DNA from: Vibrio ouci
Lineage (GTDB): Bacteria > Pseudomonadota > Gammaproteobacteria > Enterobacterales > Vibrionaceae
NCBI RefSeq assembly: GCF_004551525.1
Contig: NZ_SATR01000012.1
Span: forward strand, 59,565 to 123,564
Reading direction: 5' to 3'
DNA: 64,000 nucleotides
A program made the translations under genes and the position numbers. This document shows, piece by piece, positions 50,931 through 62,681 of the stretch (positions are counted from its first letter, which is position 1; the number at the start of each line of letters is the position of its first letter). The notes under the pieces are model-generated. The model was given only the letters and a program-made list of their open reading frames with translations. It was not told the origin of the DNA and did not search any database.

Positions 50931-52781
50931 CTATTGCACTTGGCAGTTTAAACAAAATGCATATTGGCCTTTAGGATCGTTAAAGCTTTGCAGCATATTG
51001 GCATCTTGGATTACTTGAGCCGCCATAGGTTGCAGAGCTTGTGGCAATAGCGCCGTTGCATCGATGCCTAAGTTCACTTTGACTTGGTTCATAAAGTCTT
51101 GGATAAACTGCTGTGCTGGCGACAGTGGCTCTTCAACCCAGTAGACATTGTATTGCTCAACTTTGGCAAGTTCTGCGGCCAGTTTTACTGCGTCATCGAA
51201 ATCGCCAATCTTATCAATCAATCCAAATTCTAATGCGTCTTGACCAGTCCAAACGCGGCCTTGTGCCACATCATCAACATTTTCTAGTGGAATGTCACGC
51301 GACTGACTGACTAGACCGATAAAGCGGTTGTAGCCGTGTTCAATACCCATTTGGAACGCTTGTGATGCGCCATCTGACAGCCCAGTCGTCACACCCACAT
51401 CCGAAAATGGAGAAGTGCCGACACCATCGGTATAGATGCCTAGGTTATTTAAGCCTTTTTCAAATGTGGTAATCACACTGAAAATACCAATTGAACCAGT
51501 TAGGGTCGTTGGCTGAGCAACAATGCGATCGGCACTCATCGAAATCCAGTAACCACCAGACGCCGCTAGGCTAGACATTGAGGCCACAACTGGTTTACCC
51601 GCTTCTTTGAGCGCTTCAATCTCGTTGCGAATCACTTCTGATGCAAACGCGCTACCACCTGGGCTATCAACGCGAAGTACCACGGCTTTGACTTTATCGT
51701 CATTGCGAGCTTGGCGCAGTAGAGCAGCGGTTGTATCACCACCGACTGTGCCACGAGGTTGAGCGCCGTCCATAATTGCACCGCTAGCAACAACGATAGC
51801 AATATCGTCTTGAGCTAAGTCGAACTTAGGCGTCACGGTGGCTTGGTATTCGTAGAAACCGATATGGTTATAGCTATCTTCGCCATTGCTACCAAACACT
51901 TCGATAAGATCTTTACGAACCTGCTGGCGCGTTGCCAGTTGGTCAACAAGACCCTCATTCAATGATAGAGCGGCCAAATCACCATTATTTTTCTTTAGTA
52001 GCTCAAGAAAGGTATCCATATCAGGTGTGAGCAGCTTAGGCTCTAGCTGACGGTTTGATGCGACATCATCAATGTATGCGCCCCAAAGTTGACCTAACCA
52101 GCGAGACGCCGACTCTTTAGCCGGATCTGACATGCCATCGCGGATAAATGGTTCGATAGCGGATTTGTAAGTGCCTACACGGAAAACATGCGTATTGACA
52201 TCAAGCTTCTCAAGTAGAGTTTTGTAGTAAAGCGAATAAGCACTGTAGCCCTTCAGCATTACCGCGCCGTCTGGTGCCAAGTAAATTTTATCAGCGTAGC
52301 TAGCCAGATAGTATTGGCTCTGATTGTACATGTCCCCAACAGCGTAGATAGGTTTGCCTGATGCTTTAAACTCATTAAGTGCTTTGGCAATGTATCTCAG
52401 CTTAGTTAGGTTTGTTTCTGGCAGATCACGTAGCGCCAATACTAAACCACTGACATTTTGGTCATCTTTCGCGTGGCGAATGGTGTCGACGATATCGAAT
52501 AGGACATTTTCTTTCGGTAAGTCTCGGCCAAAAAATGAACCCGTTAATGAATCCATTGGATTAACGTATGTTGATTGTTCAACAATGGGTCCAGAGATAT
52601 TAACGATCAATGCTGACTCTTTAGGTTCTGCAGGGGTAGGGGTATCTGCCGTTGTATAGAGAAAGTAGATAGCGCCTATACTTGCTAGAAAGATTAGGTT
52701 GACGAGAGCAAGACGAATAAAGGTGATGAGTTTCCAAATCCCCTTAAAGAACATGCCAACAAATTTAAATACTGTTTTCAT
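50931..52781 (-). CDS. sppA: Signal peptide peptidase A, long form
   Basis: 616 residues from ATG at 52781, where GGAGATAAAA stands upstream; the longer frame to 52811 lacks an SD and adds ten residues before the anchor. N-terminal membrane anchor (about 22-43), then the duplicated S49 protease. Catalytic Lys206 (GTYKSAIEPF) and Ser408 (SSLAASGGYW) give the Ser-Lys dyad of the E. coli type. It cleaves signal peptides left in the inner membrane. The C-terminus has an unusual CLNC pair. Confidence 0.95.
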   Translation of the reverse strand: MKTVFKFVGMFFKGIWKLITFIRLALVNLIFLASIGAIYFLYTTADTPTPAEPKESALIVNISGPIVEQSTYVNPMDSLTGSFFGRDLPKENVLFDIVDTIRHAKDDQNVSGLVLALRDLPETNLTKLRYIAKALNEFKASGKPIYAVGDMYNQSQYYLASYADKIYLAPDGAVMLKGYSAYSLYYKTLLEKLDVNTHVFRVGTYKSAIEPFIRDGMSDPAKESASRWLGQLWGAYIDDVASNRQLEPKLLTPDMDTFLELLKKNNGDLAALSLNEGLVDQLATRQQVRKDLIEVFGSNGEDSYNHIGFYEYQATVTPKFDLAQDDIAIVVASGAIMDGAQPRGTVGGDTTAALLRQARNDDKVKAVVLRVDSPGGSAFASEVIRNEIEALKEAGKPVVASMSSLAASGGYWISMSADRIVAQPTTLTGSIGIFSVITTFEKGLNNLGIYTDGVGTSPFSDVGVTTGLSDGASQAFQMGIEHGYNRFIGLVSQSRDIPLENVDDVAQGRVWTGQDALEFGLIDKIGDFDDAVKLAAELAKVEQYNVYWVEEPLSPAQQFIQDFMNQVKVNLGIDATALLPQALQPMAAQVIQDANMLQSFNDPKGQYAFCLNCQVQ

Positions 52782-52932
52782 TTTATCTCCGCTGCGACGT
52801 GCGCAGTTCAAGGCTTATTCGCTGTAAGACCTTATAAACTTGAATAAGTTACATCCTACTTAAACTAGTATACCCAAACAACCGCAAGATTGATCGGTGT
52901 TACAAAAATGTAAACAGTTGTTTGATTTTTGA

Positions 52933-54993
<2,061 letters not shown>

Positions 54994-54996
54994 AAC

Positions 54997-55027
54997 AAAA
55001 AAGGCTTCCAAATCGGAAGCCTTTTTT
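54997..55027 (+). terminator. Bidirectional terminator between fadH and purU
   Basis: AAAAAAGGCTTCC, AAATC, GGAAGCCTTTTTT. Serves both convergent genes. Confidence 0.92.
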
Positions 55028-55040
55028 CTTGCAGAATAGA

Positions 55041-55874
55041 TTAAAGAATCACGGTCTTATTACCGTACACAAATACGTGGTCATTTAGCACTTTGTTTAG
55101 CGCTTTACTTAACACATTCTTCTCTACATCACGGCCTGCTTGCGCCATATCTTGCGCATTGAAGTTATGATCCACTGGAATGACGTCTTGCTTGATGATT
55201 GGGCCTTCATCAAGGTCGTTGGTGACAAAGTGAGCGGTTGCACCGATGATCTTCACGCCACGCTCATACGCTTGTTGGTAAGGTTTCGCGCCAATAAATG
55301 CTGGTAAGAAACTGTGGTGAATGTTGATGATCTTGTGGTTGTACTTCTCGACGAACGATGGCGTTAGTACGCGCATGTATTTAGCCAGTACCAAGTAATC
55401 CGCTTGATATTGGTCGATCACTTTGAGCATCTCTTTCTCATGCTCTTCGCGATTCAACCCTTCATGAGAGACATGGTGATAAGGAATATCGAATCTCTCT
55501 GTTAGGCTTTGCAGCGTATCGTAGTTACCGACAACCGCAGCAATTTCCACATCTAGGCTACCGTCATAATTCTTCATCAGAATGTCACCTAGACAGTGTG
55601 CTTCTTTGGTGACTAATACCACAATACGCTTACGGTTAGAGCCGATCAGTTTGCGTTTAGCCCCTTGAGGCAGTGCTTGATCGAGGTCAGCAAGCAAGGT
55701 TTCATCGTTAAAGTAGCCTTCAAGCTCGGTACGCATGAAAAAATGGCCGCTAGTATTATCGACGAACTCGTTATTGTGGATGATATTCAGTTGGTGCTTG
55801 TAACAGATATTCGTGATCTTTGAAATGAGACCAGGGGCGTCAGTACAATGTGTTAGCAGTGTTTTCTTTTCCAT
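55041..55874 (-). CDS. purU: Formyltetrahydrofolate deformylase
   Basis: 277 residues from ATG at 55874 (a TTG three codons upstream has worse spacing to GGAAG). N-terminal ACT domain about 1-80, which binds Met/Gly-type effectors, then a formyltransferase-like hydrolase domain with NIHHSFLPAFIGAKPY (about 187-202, with the catalytic His) and a conserved Asp in DLDEGPII. It releases formate for PurT-dependent purine synthesis and balances one-carbon pools. Confidence 0.95.
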   Translation of the reverse strand: MEKKTLLTHCTDAPGLISKITNICYKHQLNIIHNNEFVDNTSGHFFMRTELEGYFNDETLLADLDQALPQGAKRKLIGSNRKRIVVLVTKEAHCLGDILMKNYDGSLDVEIAAVVGNYDTLQSLTERFDIPYHHVSHEGLNREEHEKEMLKVIDQYQADYLVLAKYMRVLTPSFVEKYNHKIINIHHSFLPAFIGAKPYQQAYERGVKIIGATAHFVTNDLDEGPIIKQDVIPVDHNFNAQDMAQAGRDVEKNVLSKALNKVLNDHVFVYGNKTVIL

Positions 55875-56071
55875 TAGGTTCAAACTTCCGTGCTTTATTT
55901 TTTTTGTTTTGTGAAATTTTTACGGGCGTTCGAACGGTGAACTAACCCGCAATAATAAAGCTACAATTAAACTAATATCGAATTGGTTTCAACAATTAAT
56001 CTGAGTTAACCGTTTGGCTCGAATTATTTGTTCGATATTTCTTTTCTTTCGCGTGTCTTTAGGTGGTATTT

Positions 56072-56275
56072 ATGGATAAAGAACTCTTAGCTCGTAAATT
56101 GTACTCTGAACGTGTGAGTGCATTGTCTGGTGGTAAAGAGCTAGATGAAGAAATGTTAGATACAATGTGGGAAAACCGTGCGTCTCCTAGCGAAGCAGCG
56201 AAGGCCCTAAATTCTGATGATTCAGAGGGCTTCAATGGGCCTGCTTGGTTGAACCGCTACCTCACCAAACGCTAA
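56072..56275 (+). CDS. Small conserved-looking protein of unknown function
   Basis: 67 residues from ATG at 56072, with AGGTGG upstream; a GTG at 56063 would overlap that SD. It is acidic to neutral, helical, with no Cys and no signal peptide. The segments LDEEMLDTMWENRASPSEAA and GPAWLNRYLTKR look constrained. No domain recognised. A clear SD, a terminator right after the stop and its own 188-bp upstream gap support a real gene. Confidence 0.7.
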   Translation: MDKELLARKLYSERVSALSGGKELDEEMLDTMWENRASPSEAAKALNSDDSEGFNGPAWLNRYLTKR

Positions 56276-56289
56276 TTAAATTTCTATTC

Positions 56290-56318
56290 GGCGCGAAATC
56301 TCATTCGCGCCTTTTTAT
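56290..56318 (+). terminator. Terminator after the small gene
   Basis: GGCGCGAA, ATCTCA, TTCGCGCC, T5. Confidence 0.88.
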
Positions 56319-56366
56319 GAAAACTGCCATAATCACTCTTCTTTTCGTCAACCCTTTTGCTAGTTA

Positions 56367-58283
56367 ATGATTTCAAAAACCTTCTCTTCTGAAGGAGCCT
56401 TAGGTAAAGCTATCCCAGGGTTCCAACCTCGTCAGGCGCAGCTCGATATGGCAGAAGCCGTCAGCCAAGCCATTACAGCGCAAAGTCAGGTCGTGGTAGA
56501 AGCGGGGACGGGGACAGGCAAAACCTTCGCTTATCTTGTACCTGCGTTACTCTGTGGGAAGAAAACCATTATTAGCACCGGGTCGAAAAACCTCCAAGAG
56601 CAGCTATTCCACCGTGATTTACCATTAATGACGGGTGCACTCGGCTTTTATGGACAAGTGGCGCTGTTGAAAGGGCGAGCGAACTATTTATGTCTTGATC
56701 GACTCAGTCGCCAAATGGTTGAAAGTCACAGCCAAACGGCTGATCCAACGTTACTTACTCAACTGGTCAAAGTAAGAAGCTGGGCATCTGAAACCAAAAG
56801 TGGCGATTTGGGTGATTGTGATGCGATTGCTGAAGATAGTCCGGTTATCCCAACCATCACTTCGACCAACGATAACTGCTTAGGCAAAGAGTGCCCAAGT
56901 TATCAAGATTGCTTTGTATTGAAAGCGCGTAAGAAGGCGTTAGATGCCGATGTGGTGGTGGTCAATCATCACCTGTTTTTAGCCGATTTAGCGATTAAAG
57001 AAACAGGATTTGGTGAGCTGATTCCTGAAGCAGAAGTGTTTATTTTTGATGAAGCCCATCAGCTACCTGATATCGCTAGCCATTATTTTGGCCAGTCGCT
57101 CTCTAGTCGACAAATTCAAGAGCTGAGCAAGGATATTGAAATCGCCTATCGCACCGAAGCGAAAGATATGCGCCAGCTACAAAAAGCAGGTGAAAAGCTC
57201 TATCAGACAGCGATGGATTTACGCATCGTGCTTGGTGAGCCGGGGTTTCGCGGCAACTGGCGTGAAGCGATTACCTCTCCTTCAATTGGTCGTGAGCTCC
57301 GTCGACTAGAAGATACCTTGGACTTTGTGATTGAGGTTTTAAAGCTCGCGCTCGGGCGTAGCCAACTGCTAGACAGTGCGTTTGAAAGAGCCAACACCAT
57401 TAAGGCGCGCTTAGATCGAGTGTGTGACGTTTCTATCACAGGCTACTCCTATTGGTACGACACCACGCCTCGTCACTTTAGTCTGCATATTACCCCACTA
57501 TCGGTTGCTGATAAGTTTCATGAGCAGATCGAGCTTAAGCAGGGGGCTTGGATTTTTACCTCAGCAACTCTCGCGGTAAATGATGACTTTGGTCATTTTA
57601 CTTCGCGCTTAGGCTTGAAGCCGCAAGCACAAATGTCCTTGCCTAGCCCGTTTGACTATCAGACTCAGGCAAGACTCTGTGTACCACGATACTTACCAGA
57701 GCCGAATAGCCCCGGGATGGCAGACAAGCTGGTTAACATGCTGACTCCGGTAATTGAACTAAACCAAGGGCGATGTTTCTTTTTATGTACTTCGCATAGC
57801 ATGATGAAAGAGCTCGGCGAGCGATTTCGTGAAAGGCTATCGGTGCCGGTTTTACTTCAAGGGGAAACCAGTAAACAGAAAACCCTTGCTGAGTTTATGG
57901 AGCTGGGTAACGCCTTATTAGTTGCGACAGGCGCGTTCTGGGAAGGGATTGACGTTAGAGGTGATGCGCTGAGCTGTGTTATCATCGACAAATTGCCTTT
58001 TACTGCACCAGACGACCCGTTGCTTAAGGCCCGCATCGAAGATTGCCAACTAAAAGGTGGCGATCCTTTTGCTCAGGTACAAATTCCTGATGCGGTGATT
58101 ACCTTAAAGCAGGGCGTAGGGCGATTGATTCGAGATAAGAACGATAAGGGCGCTTTGATTATCTGTGATAATCGATTAGTGACCCGCGAGTATGGCGGCG
58201 TCTTTTTATCGAGCTTACCGCCAATACCACGTACCCGAGATCTCGGGGTGGTACGAGACTTTCTTGAACAAGTAAATATTTAA
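56367..58283 (+). CDS. yoaA: DinG-family ATP-dependent helicase
   Basis: 638 residues. Walker A EAGTGTGKTFAY, DEAH box FDEAHQLPD, motif VI region QGVGRLIRDKNDKGAL. The iron-sulfur Cys set is C (NYLCLDR), then CLGKECPSYQDC, as in XPD/DinG helicases. YoaA is the shorter relative of DinG and works with the replication clamp loader subunit HolC to repair damage. It sits 24 bp upstream of tsaB, the same order as in E. coli (yoaA-tsaB). Confidence 0.94.
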   Translation: MISKTFSSEGALGKAIPGFQPRQAQLDMAEAVSQAITAQSQVVVEAGTGTGKTFAYLVPALLCGKKTIISTGSKNLQEQLFHRDLPLMTGALGFYGQVALLKGRANYLCLDRLSRQMVESHSQTADPTLLTQLVKVRSWASETKSGDLGDCDAIAEDSPVIPTITSTNDNCLGKECPSYQDCFVLKARKKALDADVVVVNHHLFLADLAIKETGFGELIPEAEVFIFDEAHQLPDIASHYFGQSLSSRQIQELSKDIEIAYRTEAKDMRQLQKAGEKLYQTAMDLRIVLGEPGFRGNWREAITSPSIGRELRRLEDTLDFVIEVLKLALGRSQLLDSAFERANTIKARLDRVCDVSITGYSYWYDTTPRHFSLHITPLSVADKFHEQIELKQGAWIFTSATLAVNDDFGHFTSRLGLKPQAQMSLPSPFDYQTQARLCVPRYLPEPNSPGMADKLVNMLTPVIELNQGRCFFLCTSHSMMKELGERFRERLSVPVLLQGETSKQKTLAEFMELGNALLVATGAFWEGIDVRGDALSCVIIDKLPFTAPDDPLLKARIEDCQLKGGDPFAQVQIPDAVITLKQGVGRLIRDKNDKGALIICDNRLVTREYGGVFLSSLPPIPRTRDLGVVRDFLEQVNI

Positions 58284-58307
58284 ACAAAACGATAATTTGA
58301 GATATCA

Positions 58308-59009
58308 ATGAGTACTAAGATTCTTGCTCTCGATACAGCAACAGAAAACTGTTCTGTTGCTCTATTAGTGGATGAAAAAGTTTATGTTCGCAGTGAAGTA
58401 GCACCGCGCGACCACACGAAGAAAGTACTGCCAATGGTGGATGAAGTACTAAAAGAAGCGGGTTTAACGCTGACTGATCTGGATGCTTTGGCTTTTGGCC
58501 GAGGACCGGGTAGCTTTACTGGTGTTCGCATTGGCATTGGTATTGCACAAGGTTTAGCATTTGGTGCAGATCTGCCTATGATTGGTATTTCTACACTGGA
58601 AGCGATGGCGCAAGGTGTTTACCGCCAGCATGGTGAAAGCCAAGTCGCGTGTGCGATTGATGCGCGAATGAGCGAAGTTTACTGGGGACGTTTTAGCCGT
58701 CAAGAAGATGGCACTTGGGCACAAACCGATGCAGAGTGTGTGACACCACCACAAACGGCAGCAGATAACAGCCAAGCTGACGAGTCGACATGGTTTACTG
58801 CTGGTACTGGCTGGGATGCGTACAGCGAGCAGCTTGAAGGTATTAAGTTTGCGACTGAAAAGAGCAAGGTCTTGTTCCCAGATGCGGAAGATATTGTCCA
58901 ATTGGCAAAGTTTGAGCTAGCGAAAGGCAACACAGTTGATGCTGAAGACGCGAGCCCGGTTTATCTCCGTGATACGGTTGCTTGGAAAAAGCTCCCGGGT
59001 AGAGAATAA
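58308..59009 (+). CDS. tsaB: tRNA threonylcarbamoyladenosine biosynthesis protein
   Basis: 233 residues. ASKHA-type fold: [16 protein letters not shown] at the N-terminus and [16 protein letters not shown]. It is the partner and activator of TsaD in making t6A37 in ANN-reading tRNAs. The lack of the metal-binding residues found in TsaD fits TsaB. It is co-directional with yoaA, tsaB, the next small gene, slp and the hydrolase, with short gaps. Confidence 0.95.
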   Translation: MSTKILALDTATENCSVALLVDEKVYVRSEVAPRDHTKKVLPMVDEVLKEAGLTLTDLDALAFGRGPGSFTGVRIGIGIAQGLAFGADLPMIGISTLEAMAQGVYRQHGESQVACAIDARMSEVYWGRFSRQEDGTWAQTDAECVTPPQTAADNSQADESTWFTAGTGWDAYSEQLEGIKFATEKSKVLFPDAEDIVQLAKFELAKGNTVDAEDASPVYLRDTVAWKKLPGRE

Positions 59010-59043
59010 CTCAGATCATTAGATCGCAATATGAACGGATAGT

Positions 59044-59346
59044 ATGGTTTCAATTAATGGATTACCTCCTTCGTTACCCGGCCCTAATCGAACCAATAAG
59101 GCTGGTAAGAAGAATGAGGTTAAAAAATCTGAAGCTAAAACCTCGGTTGGGCAACCAACCAAGGTGGCCAATGCTGTTGCCCATTCTATCCGTCATGTTA
59201 ACGAATCAGATATTCATAAAGCGCAAGTTCAGTACGACTTACCTGAAGGGCGTGGGCGCCAAGCAATGCAAGAGTATATGAAGGTGATGACTCAAGCGAA
59301 GCGAGATGAACTATCACAAATGATCGGTGTCGATATCTATATCTAG
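59044..59346 (+). CDS. Small hypothetical protein with disordered N-terminus
   Basis: 100 residues. The N-terminal half (about 1-45) is Pro, Lys and Ser rich and looks disordered; the C-terminal half (about 55-100) is helical with DLPEGRGRQAMQEYM and AKRDELSQMIGVDIYI. No signal peptide. No family recognised with confidence. It lies in the tsaB-slp run with 34- and 21-bp gaps, so it is likely part of that transcription unit. Confidence 0.72.
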   Translation: MVSINGLPPSLPGPNRTNKAGKKNEVKKSEAKTSVGQPTKVANAVAHSIRHVNESDIHKAQVQYDLPEGRGRQAMQEYMKVMTQAKRDELSQMIGVDIYI

Positions 59347-59367
59347 CCCTAAGGTATTCAAAGTCTT

Positions 59368-59922
59368 ATGATCCCACGTATCTCTCGATGGTTACTTGTT
59401 ATCATCAGCGCTGTTTTGCTTTCAGCGTGTAGCTCTCTCCCTGACAATCTTCAATCTGACAATCCCAATATCATTACTGATTATCAAGTTTGGCAATCTA
59501 ATAGTGATGGACAAAATGAGTTGAGACTCGGTGGCTTAATTGCCGATGTTCAGAATCTTAAAGATAAAACCCGCATTGAAGTGGTGAATCTACCGATTAG
59601 TGCTTCGGGTAAACCTGATATCAGTCAGGAACCTCAAGGCAGGTTCGTTGCTTATATCGATGGTTTTGCTGACCCAGTGACTTTATCGCAAGGTCGACTT
59701 ATCTCATTAATCGGTGATAGTAGTGGCCGCGAACAGGGCAAAGTCGGTGAGTTCCAATATGACTTTCCAGTGATGAATGCTAGAGCCTACCACCTTTGGC
59801 GAGTCGAAGAGCGAGTGATTATTCATGACTTCGATAGCTATTTATACCCTTGTCGTGGGCTCTATTGCCGTGACGCACGCTATGGCACTCGCCAAGGAAA
59901 AGTAATCCAAGAAGTGAAGTGA
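59368..59922 (+). CDS. Slp-family outer-membrane lipoprotein
   Basis: 184 residues. Lipoprotein signal with lipobox LLSAC (Cys at about 21), so N-terminally acylated. The body (YQVWQSNSDGQNELRLGGLIA, then RFVAYIDGFADPV) matches the Slp/YeaY family, outer-membrane lipoproteins induced in starvation or carbon stress in E. coli. yeaY neighbours tsaB and fadD in E. coli too, which supports a YeaY assignment. The stop overlaps the next start (TGATG). Confidence 0.88.
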   Translation: MIPRISRWLLVIISAVLLSACSSLPDNLQSDNPNIITDYQVWQSNSDGQNELRLGGLIADVQNLKDKTRIEVVNLPISASGKPDISQEPQGRFVAYIDGFADPVTLSQGRLISLIGDSSGREQGKVGEFQYDFPVMNARAYHLWRVEERVIIHDFDSYLYPCRGLYCRDARYGTRQGKVIQEVK

Positions 59923-60776
59923 TGCGAAATGAAACTCGCCGTGATATTGCTAACGGGCATATAGCGGCCATCGAATATGGACAGGCTGAAACGGCCGAAC
60001 TCACGGTCGTTTTTATACATGGTTGGTTAGATAACGCAGCCAGTTTCGAAACGGTAATGGACGCACTACATAGCCAAAATAAACACTTCCACCTTTGCGC
60101 AATCGATTTACCAGGTCACGGCCTTTCTAGTGCCAAAAATGGCAACAATTTTTACCCTTTTCACGACTATATAGACGATCTTTATCAGTTTTTGGCTAAC
60201 TTATCACCAAACAGACTGGTGTTAGTGGGTCATTCTCTTGGTGCTTTGATTGCAAGTTGCTATAGTGCCGCCTTTCCTGAACAAGTCAGTGGATTGGTTC
60301 AGATAGAAGGGTATGGTCCTTTGGCGGAAGAGCCTCAAAATACTGTCTCGCGTCTAAGAGAGGGAGTGATGAGCCGCCAGAGAATTCGAAGAAAGCCGAC
60401 TCGTGCAATGCAATCTGTGCAAGAAGCAATAGATAGGCGTGCAAAAGTGAATCAGATAGAAGCTTCACTGATTGCACCTATCGTTGAGCGTGGTCTCGTT
60501 CAGACTGATTCCGGTTGTGAATGGAGACACGATGTTAACTTGCAAAGCCAGTCGCTCTACCGCATGTCGCTACAGCATGCTGATGTGTTTCGACAACATA
60601 TTCATTGTCCGCAACTCATCATCTTAGGAGAGCAAGGCTTTTCTTATTTGCAGTCTTTTCAACATGATGCTTCAGACTCCACTCACATTGAGATGATCGA
60701 AGGCGGTCATCATTGTCATCTGCAAGTCCCTTCTAGAGTCGTTAATCTAATTTTTGGCTTAGTTAACAAAATTTAA
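59922..60776 (+). CDS. Alpha/beta-hydrolase
   Basis: 284 residues from ATG at 59922, which overlaps the slp stop. Fold motifs: [14 protein letters not shown] (oxyanion loop), nucleophile elbow GHSLGA (Ser near 108), and a C-terminal catalytic His in EGGHHCHLQ. Substrate unknown; esterase or thioesterase are possible. The position between slp and fadD hints at lipid or acyl-ester chemistry, but that is inference. Confidence 0.82.
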   Translation: MRNETRRDIANGHIAAIEYGQAETAELTVVFIHGWLDNAASFETVMDALHSQNKHFHLCAIDLPGHGLSSAKNGNNFYPFHDYIDDLYQFLANLSPNRLVLVGHSLGALIASCYSAAFPEQVSGLVQIEGYGPLAEEPQNTVSRLREGVMSRQRIRRKPTRAMQSVQEAIDRRAKVNQIEASLIAPIVERGLVQTDSGCEWRHDVNLQSQSLYRMSLQHADVFRQHIHCPQLIILGEQGFSYLQSFQHDASDSTHIEMIEGGHHCHLQVPSRVVNLIFGLVNKI

Positions 60777-60885
60777 ACAAGTGTTTGAGTGTTTCGTGCT
60801 CAAGCGCTGCGCCTGTGCTGTAATAGTCGACATTGAAAATAAGCGTCTTTCCGATGACAGCCAGTTAATTTCGAGGAGTTTTACC

Positions 60886-62583
60886 GTGGATAAACCTTGG
60901 TTATCACGTTATCCAACTGATGTGCCTGAGCATATCAACCCAGACCAATACCCATCTTTGGTGGAAATGTTTGAACAGTCCGTGCAAAAGTTCGCTGACC
61001 AGCCTGCATTTATGAACATGGGCTCGGTAATGACTTTCCGTAAACTGGAAGAGCGTAGCCGTGCTTTTGCCGCTTATCTGCAAAATGACCTTAAGCTACA
61101 AAAAGGCGACCGCGTTGCTTTGATGATGCCAAACTTGCTGCAATATCCAGTAGCTTTGTTTGGTGTGCTGCGTGCAGGTCTTATTGCGGTAAACGTAAAC
61201 CCGCTGTATAGGCCGCGTGAACTAGAGCACCAGCTAAAAGACTCAGGCGCAAAAGCGATTGTGATTGTCTCAAACTTTGCTAATACACTAGAGCAAGTCG
61301 TAGAGAATACGCCAGTTAAACATGTAATCCTGACGAGTCTAGGTCAAATGCTACCGCGCGCGAAAGGCACTATCGTTGACTTCGTGGTGAAATACGTAAA
61401 AGGCATGGTACCTAAATACGATCTGCCGGGTGCGATCTCTATGCGTAAAGCGCTGCACAAAGGTCGTCGTCTGCAGTACGTCAAGCCATTTATGTCTGGT
61501 GATGATATTGCGTTCTTACAATACACTGGTGGCACTACAGGTGTGGCGAAAGGGGCGATCCTAACGCACCGCAATATGATTGCTAACGTGATGCAGGCGA
61601 AAGGGGCTTACGGTCCAGTTCTGTCTGAAGGTCGTGAGTTAGTGGTTACCGCATTGCCGCTGTATCACGTGTTCGCACTGACAGTGAACTGTTTACTGTT
61701 TGTCGAAATGGGTGGTCAGAACCTACTGATTACTAACCCGCGCGATATTCCTGGCTTTATCAAAGAGCTACAGAAATACCCATTCACAGCGATTACTGGT
61801 GTGAACACACTCTTTAATGCGCTTGTGAATAATGAAGATTTCCATGAGCTTAACTTTAAGAATCTTAAGCTTGCTGTGGGCGGCGGTATGGCGGTTCAAC
61901 GCGCTGTCGCTGACCAGTGGAAGAAAACTACTGGAATCCACCTGTTAGAAGGCTATGGTCTAACTGAGTGTTCACCACTGGTAACGGGTAACCCATACGA
62001 TCTAACTGACTATACAGGCGCGATTGGGCTACCTGTACCATCAACAGAAGTTCGCATTGTTGATGATGAAGGTAACCCTGTACCAAATACAGAAGTGGGT
62101 GAGCTACAAGTGCGTGGCCCTCAGGTGATGCAAGGTTACTGGCAACGCCCTGAAGCGACTAAAGAAGTGATTAACGCGGAAGGTTGGTTATCTACGGGTG
62201 ATATCGTTAAGTTTGATGATGAAGGCTTGATTCACATTGTCGATCGTAAGAAAGACATGATTCTTGTGTCTGGCTTTAACGTGTACCCGAATGAAATCGA
62301 AGATGTGGTTGCACTGCACGGTAAAGTGCTAGAAGTGGCAGCCATTGGTCAGCCACATGAAGTGTCTGGTGAGCTTGTGAAGATTTACGTTGTTAAGCGC
62401 GACCCAAGCGTAACCAAAGAAGATATCATCGCTCACTGTCGTCAGCACCTAACAGGTTATAAGGTGCCAAAATTGGTTGAGTTCAAAGATGAACTGCCGA
62501 AGACCAACGTAGGTAAGATCCTTCGCCGTGTTCTTCGTGAAGAAAATGACGCTAACCTCGCGAAATCTAAGCCGGAACAATAG
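60886..62583 (+). CDS. fadD: Long-chain acyl-CoA synthetase
   Basis: 565 residues from GTG at 60886, chosen because GAGGAG lies 8 bp upstream and the protein then begins [10 protein letters not shown] as in FadD; an open frame runs back to 60781 but adds an unlike sequence. AMP-binding P-loop [24 protein letters not shown], and the C-terminal lid [23 protein letters not shown]. It activates imported fatty acids. No FadR-like site is evident upstream here, unlike fadH. A terminator follows. Confidence 0.97.
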   Translation: MDKPWLSRYPTDVPEHINPDQYPSLVEMFEQSVQKFADQPAFMNMGSVMTFRKLEERSRAFAAYLQNDLKLQKGDRVALMMPNLLQYPVALFGVLRAGLIAVNVNPLYRPRELEHQLKDSGAKAIVIVSNFANTLEQVVENTPVKHVILTSLGQMLPRAKGTIVDFVVKYVKGMVPKYDLPGAISMRKALHKGRRLQYVKPFMSGDDIAFLQYTGGTTGVAKGAILTHRNMIANVMQAKGAYGPVLSEGRELVVTALPLYHVFALTVNCLLFVEMGGQNLLITNPRDIPGFIKELQKYPFTAITGVNTLFNALVNNEDFHELNFKNLKLAVGGGMAVQRAVADQWKKTTGIHLLEGYGLTECSPLVTGNPYDLTDYTGAIGLPVPSTEVRIVDDEGNPVPNTEVGELQVRGPQVMQGYWQRPEATKEVINAEGWLSTGDIVKFDDEGLIHIVDRKKDMILVSGFNVYPNEIEDVVALHGKVLEVAAIGQPHEVSGELVKIYVVKRDPSVTKEDIIAHCRQHLTGYKVPKLVEFKDELPKTNVGKILRRVLREENDANLAKSKPEQ

Positions 62584-62617
62584 AGTTACCTAAGCAACGA
62601 TAAGTGAATAATGATAG

Positions 62618-62649
62618 AATGCCGACAATGACTTGTCGGCATTTTTTAT
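62618..62649 (+). terminator. Terminator of fadD
   Basis: AATGCCGACA, ATGACT, TGTCGGCATT, TTTTAT. Confidence 0.9.
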
Positions 62650-62681
62650 GGCCGCCTACAACCGCTCATAGTGAGAAGTTA

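Noticed and set aside
52782..52811. Longer sppA start
   Set aside because: The ten added residues lack an SD, while the ATG at 52781 has GGAG at good spacing.
60781..60885. In-frame upstream extension of fadD
   Set aside because: No SD at 60781; the added 35 residues are unlike FadD, whereas GTG at 60886 has GAGGAG upstream.
62604..62681. In-frame upstream extension of rnd
   Set aside because: It would put the fadD terminator inside the gene and adds residues absent from RNase D. The GTG at 62682 has an SD and the family's N-terminus.
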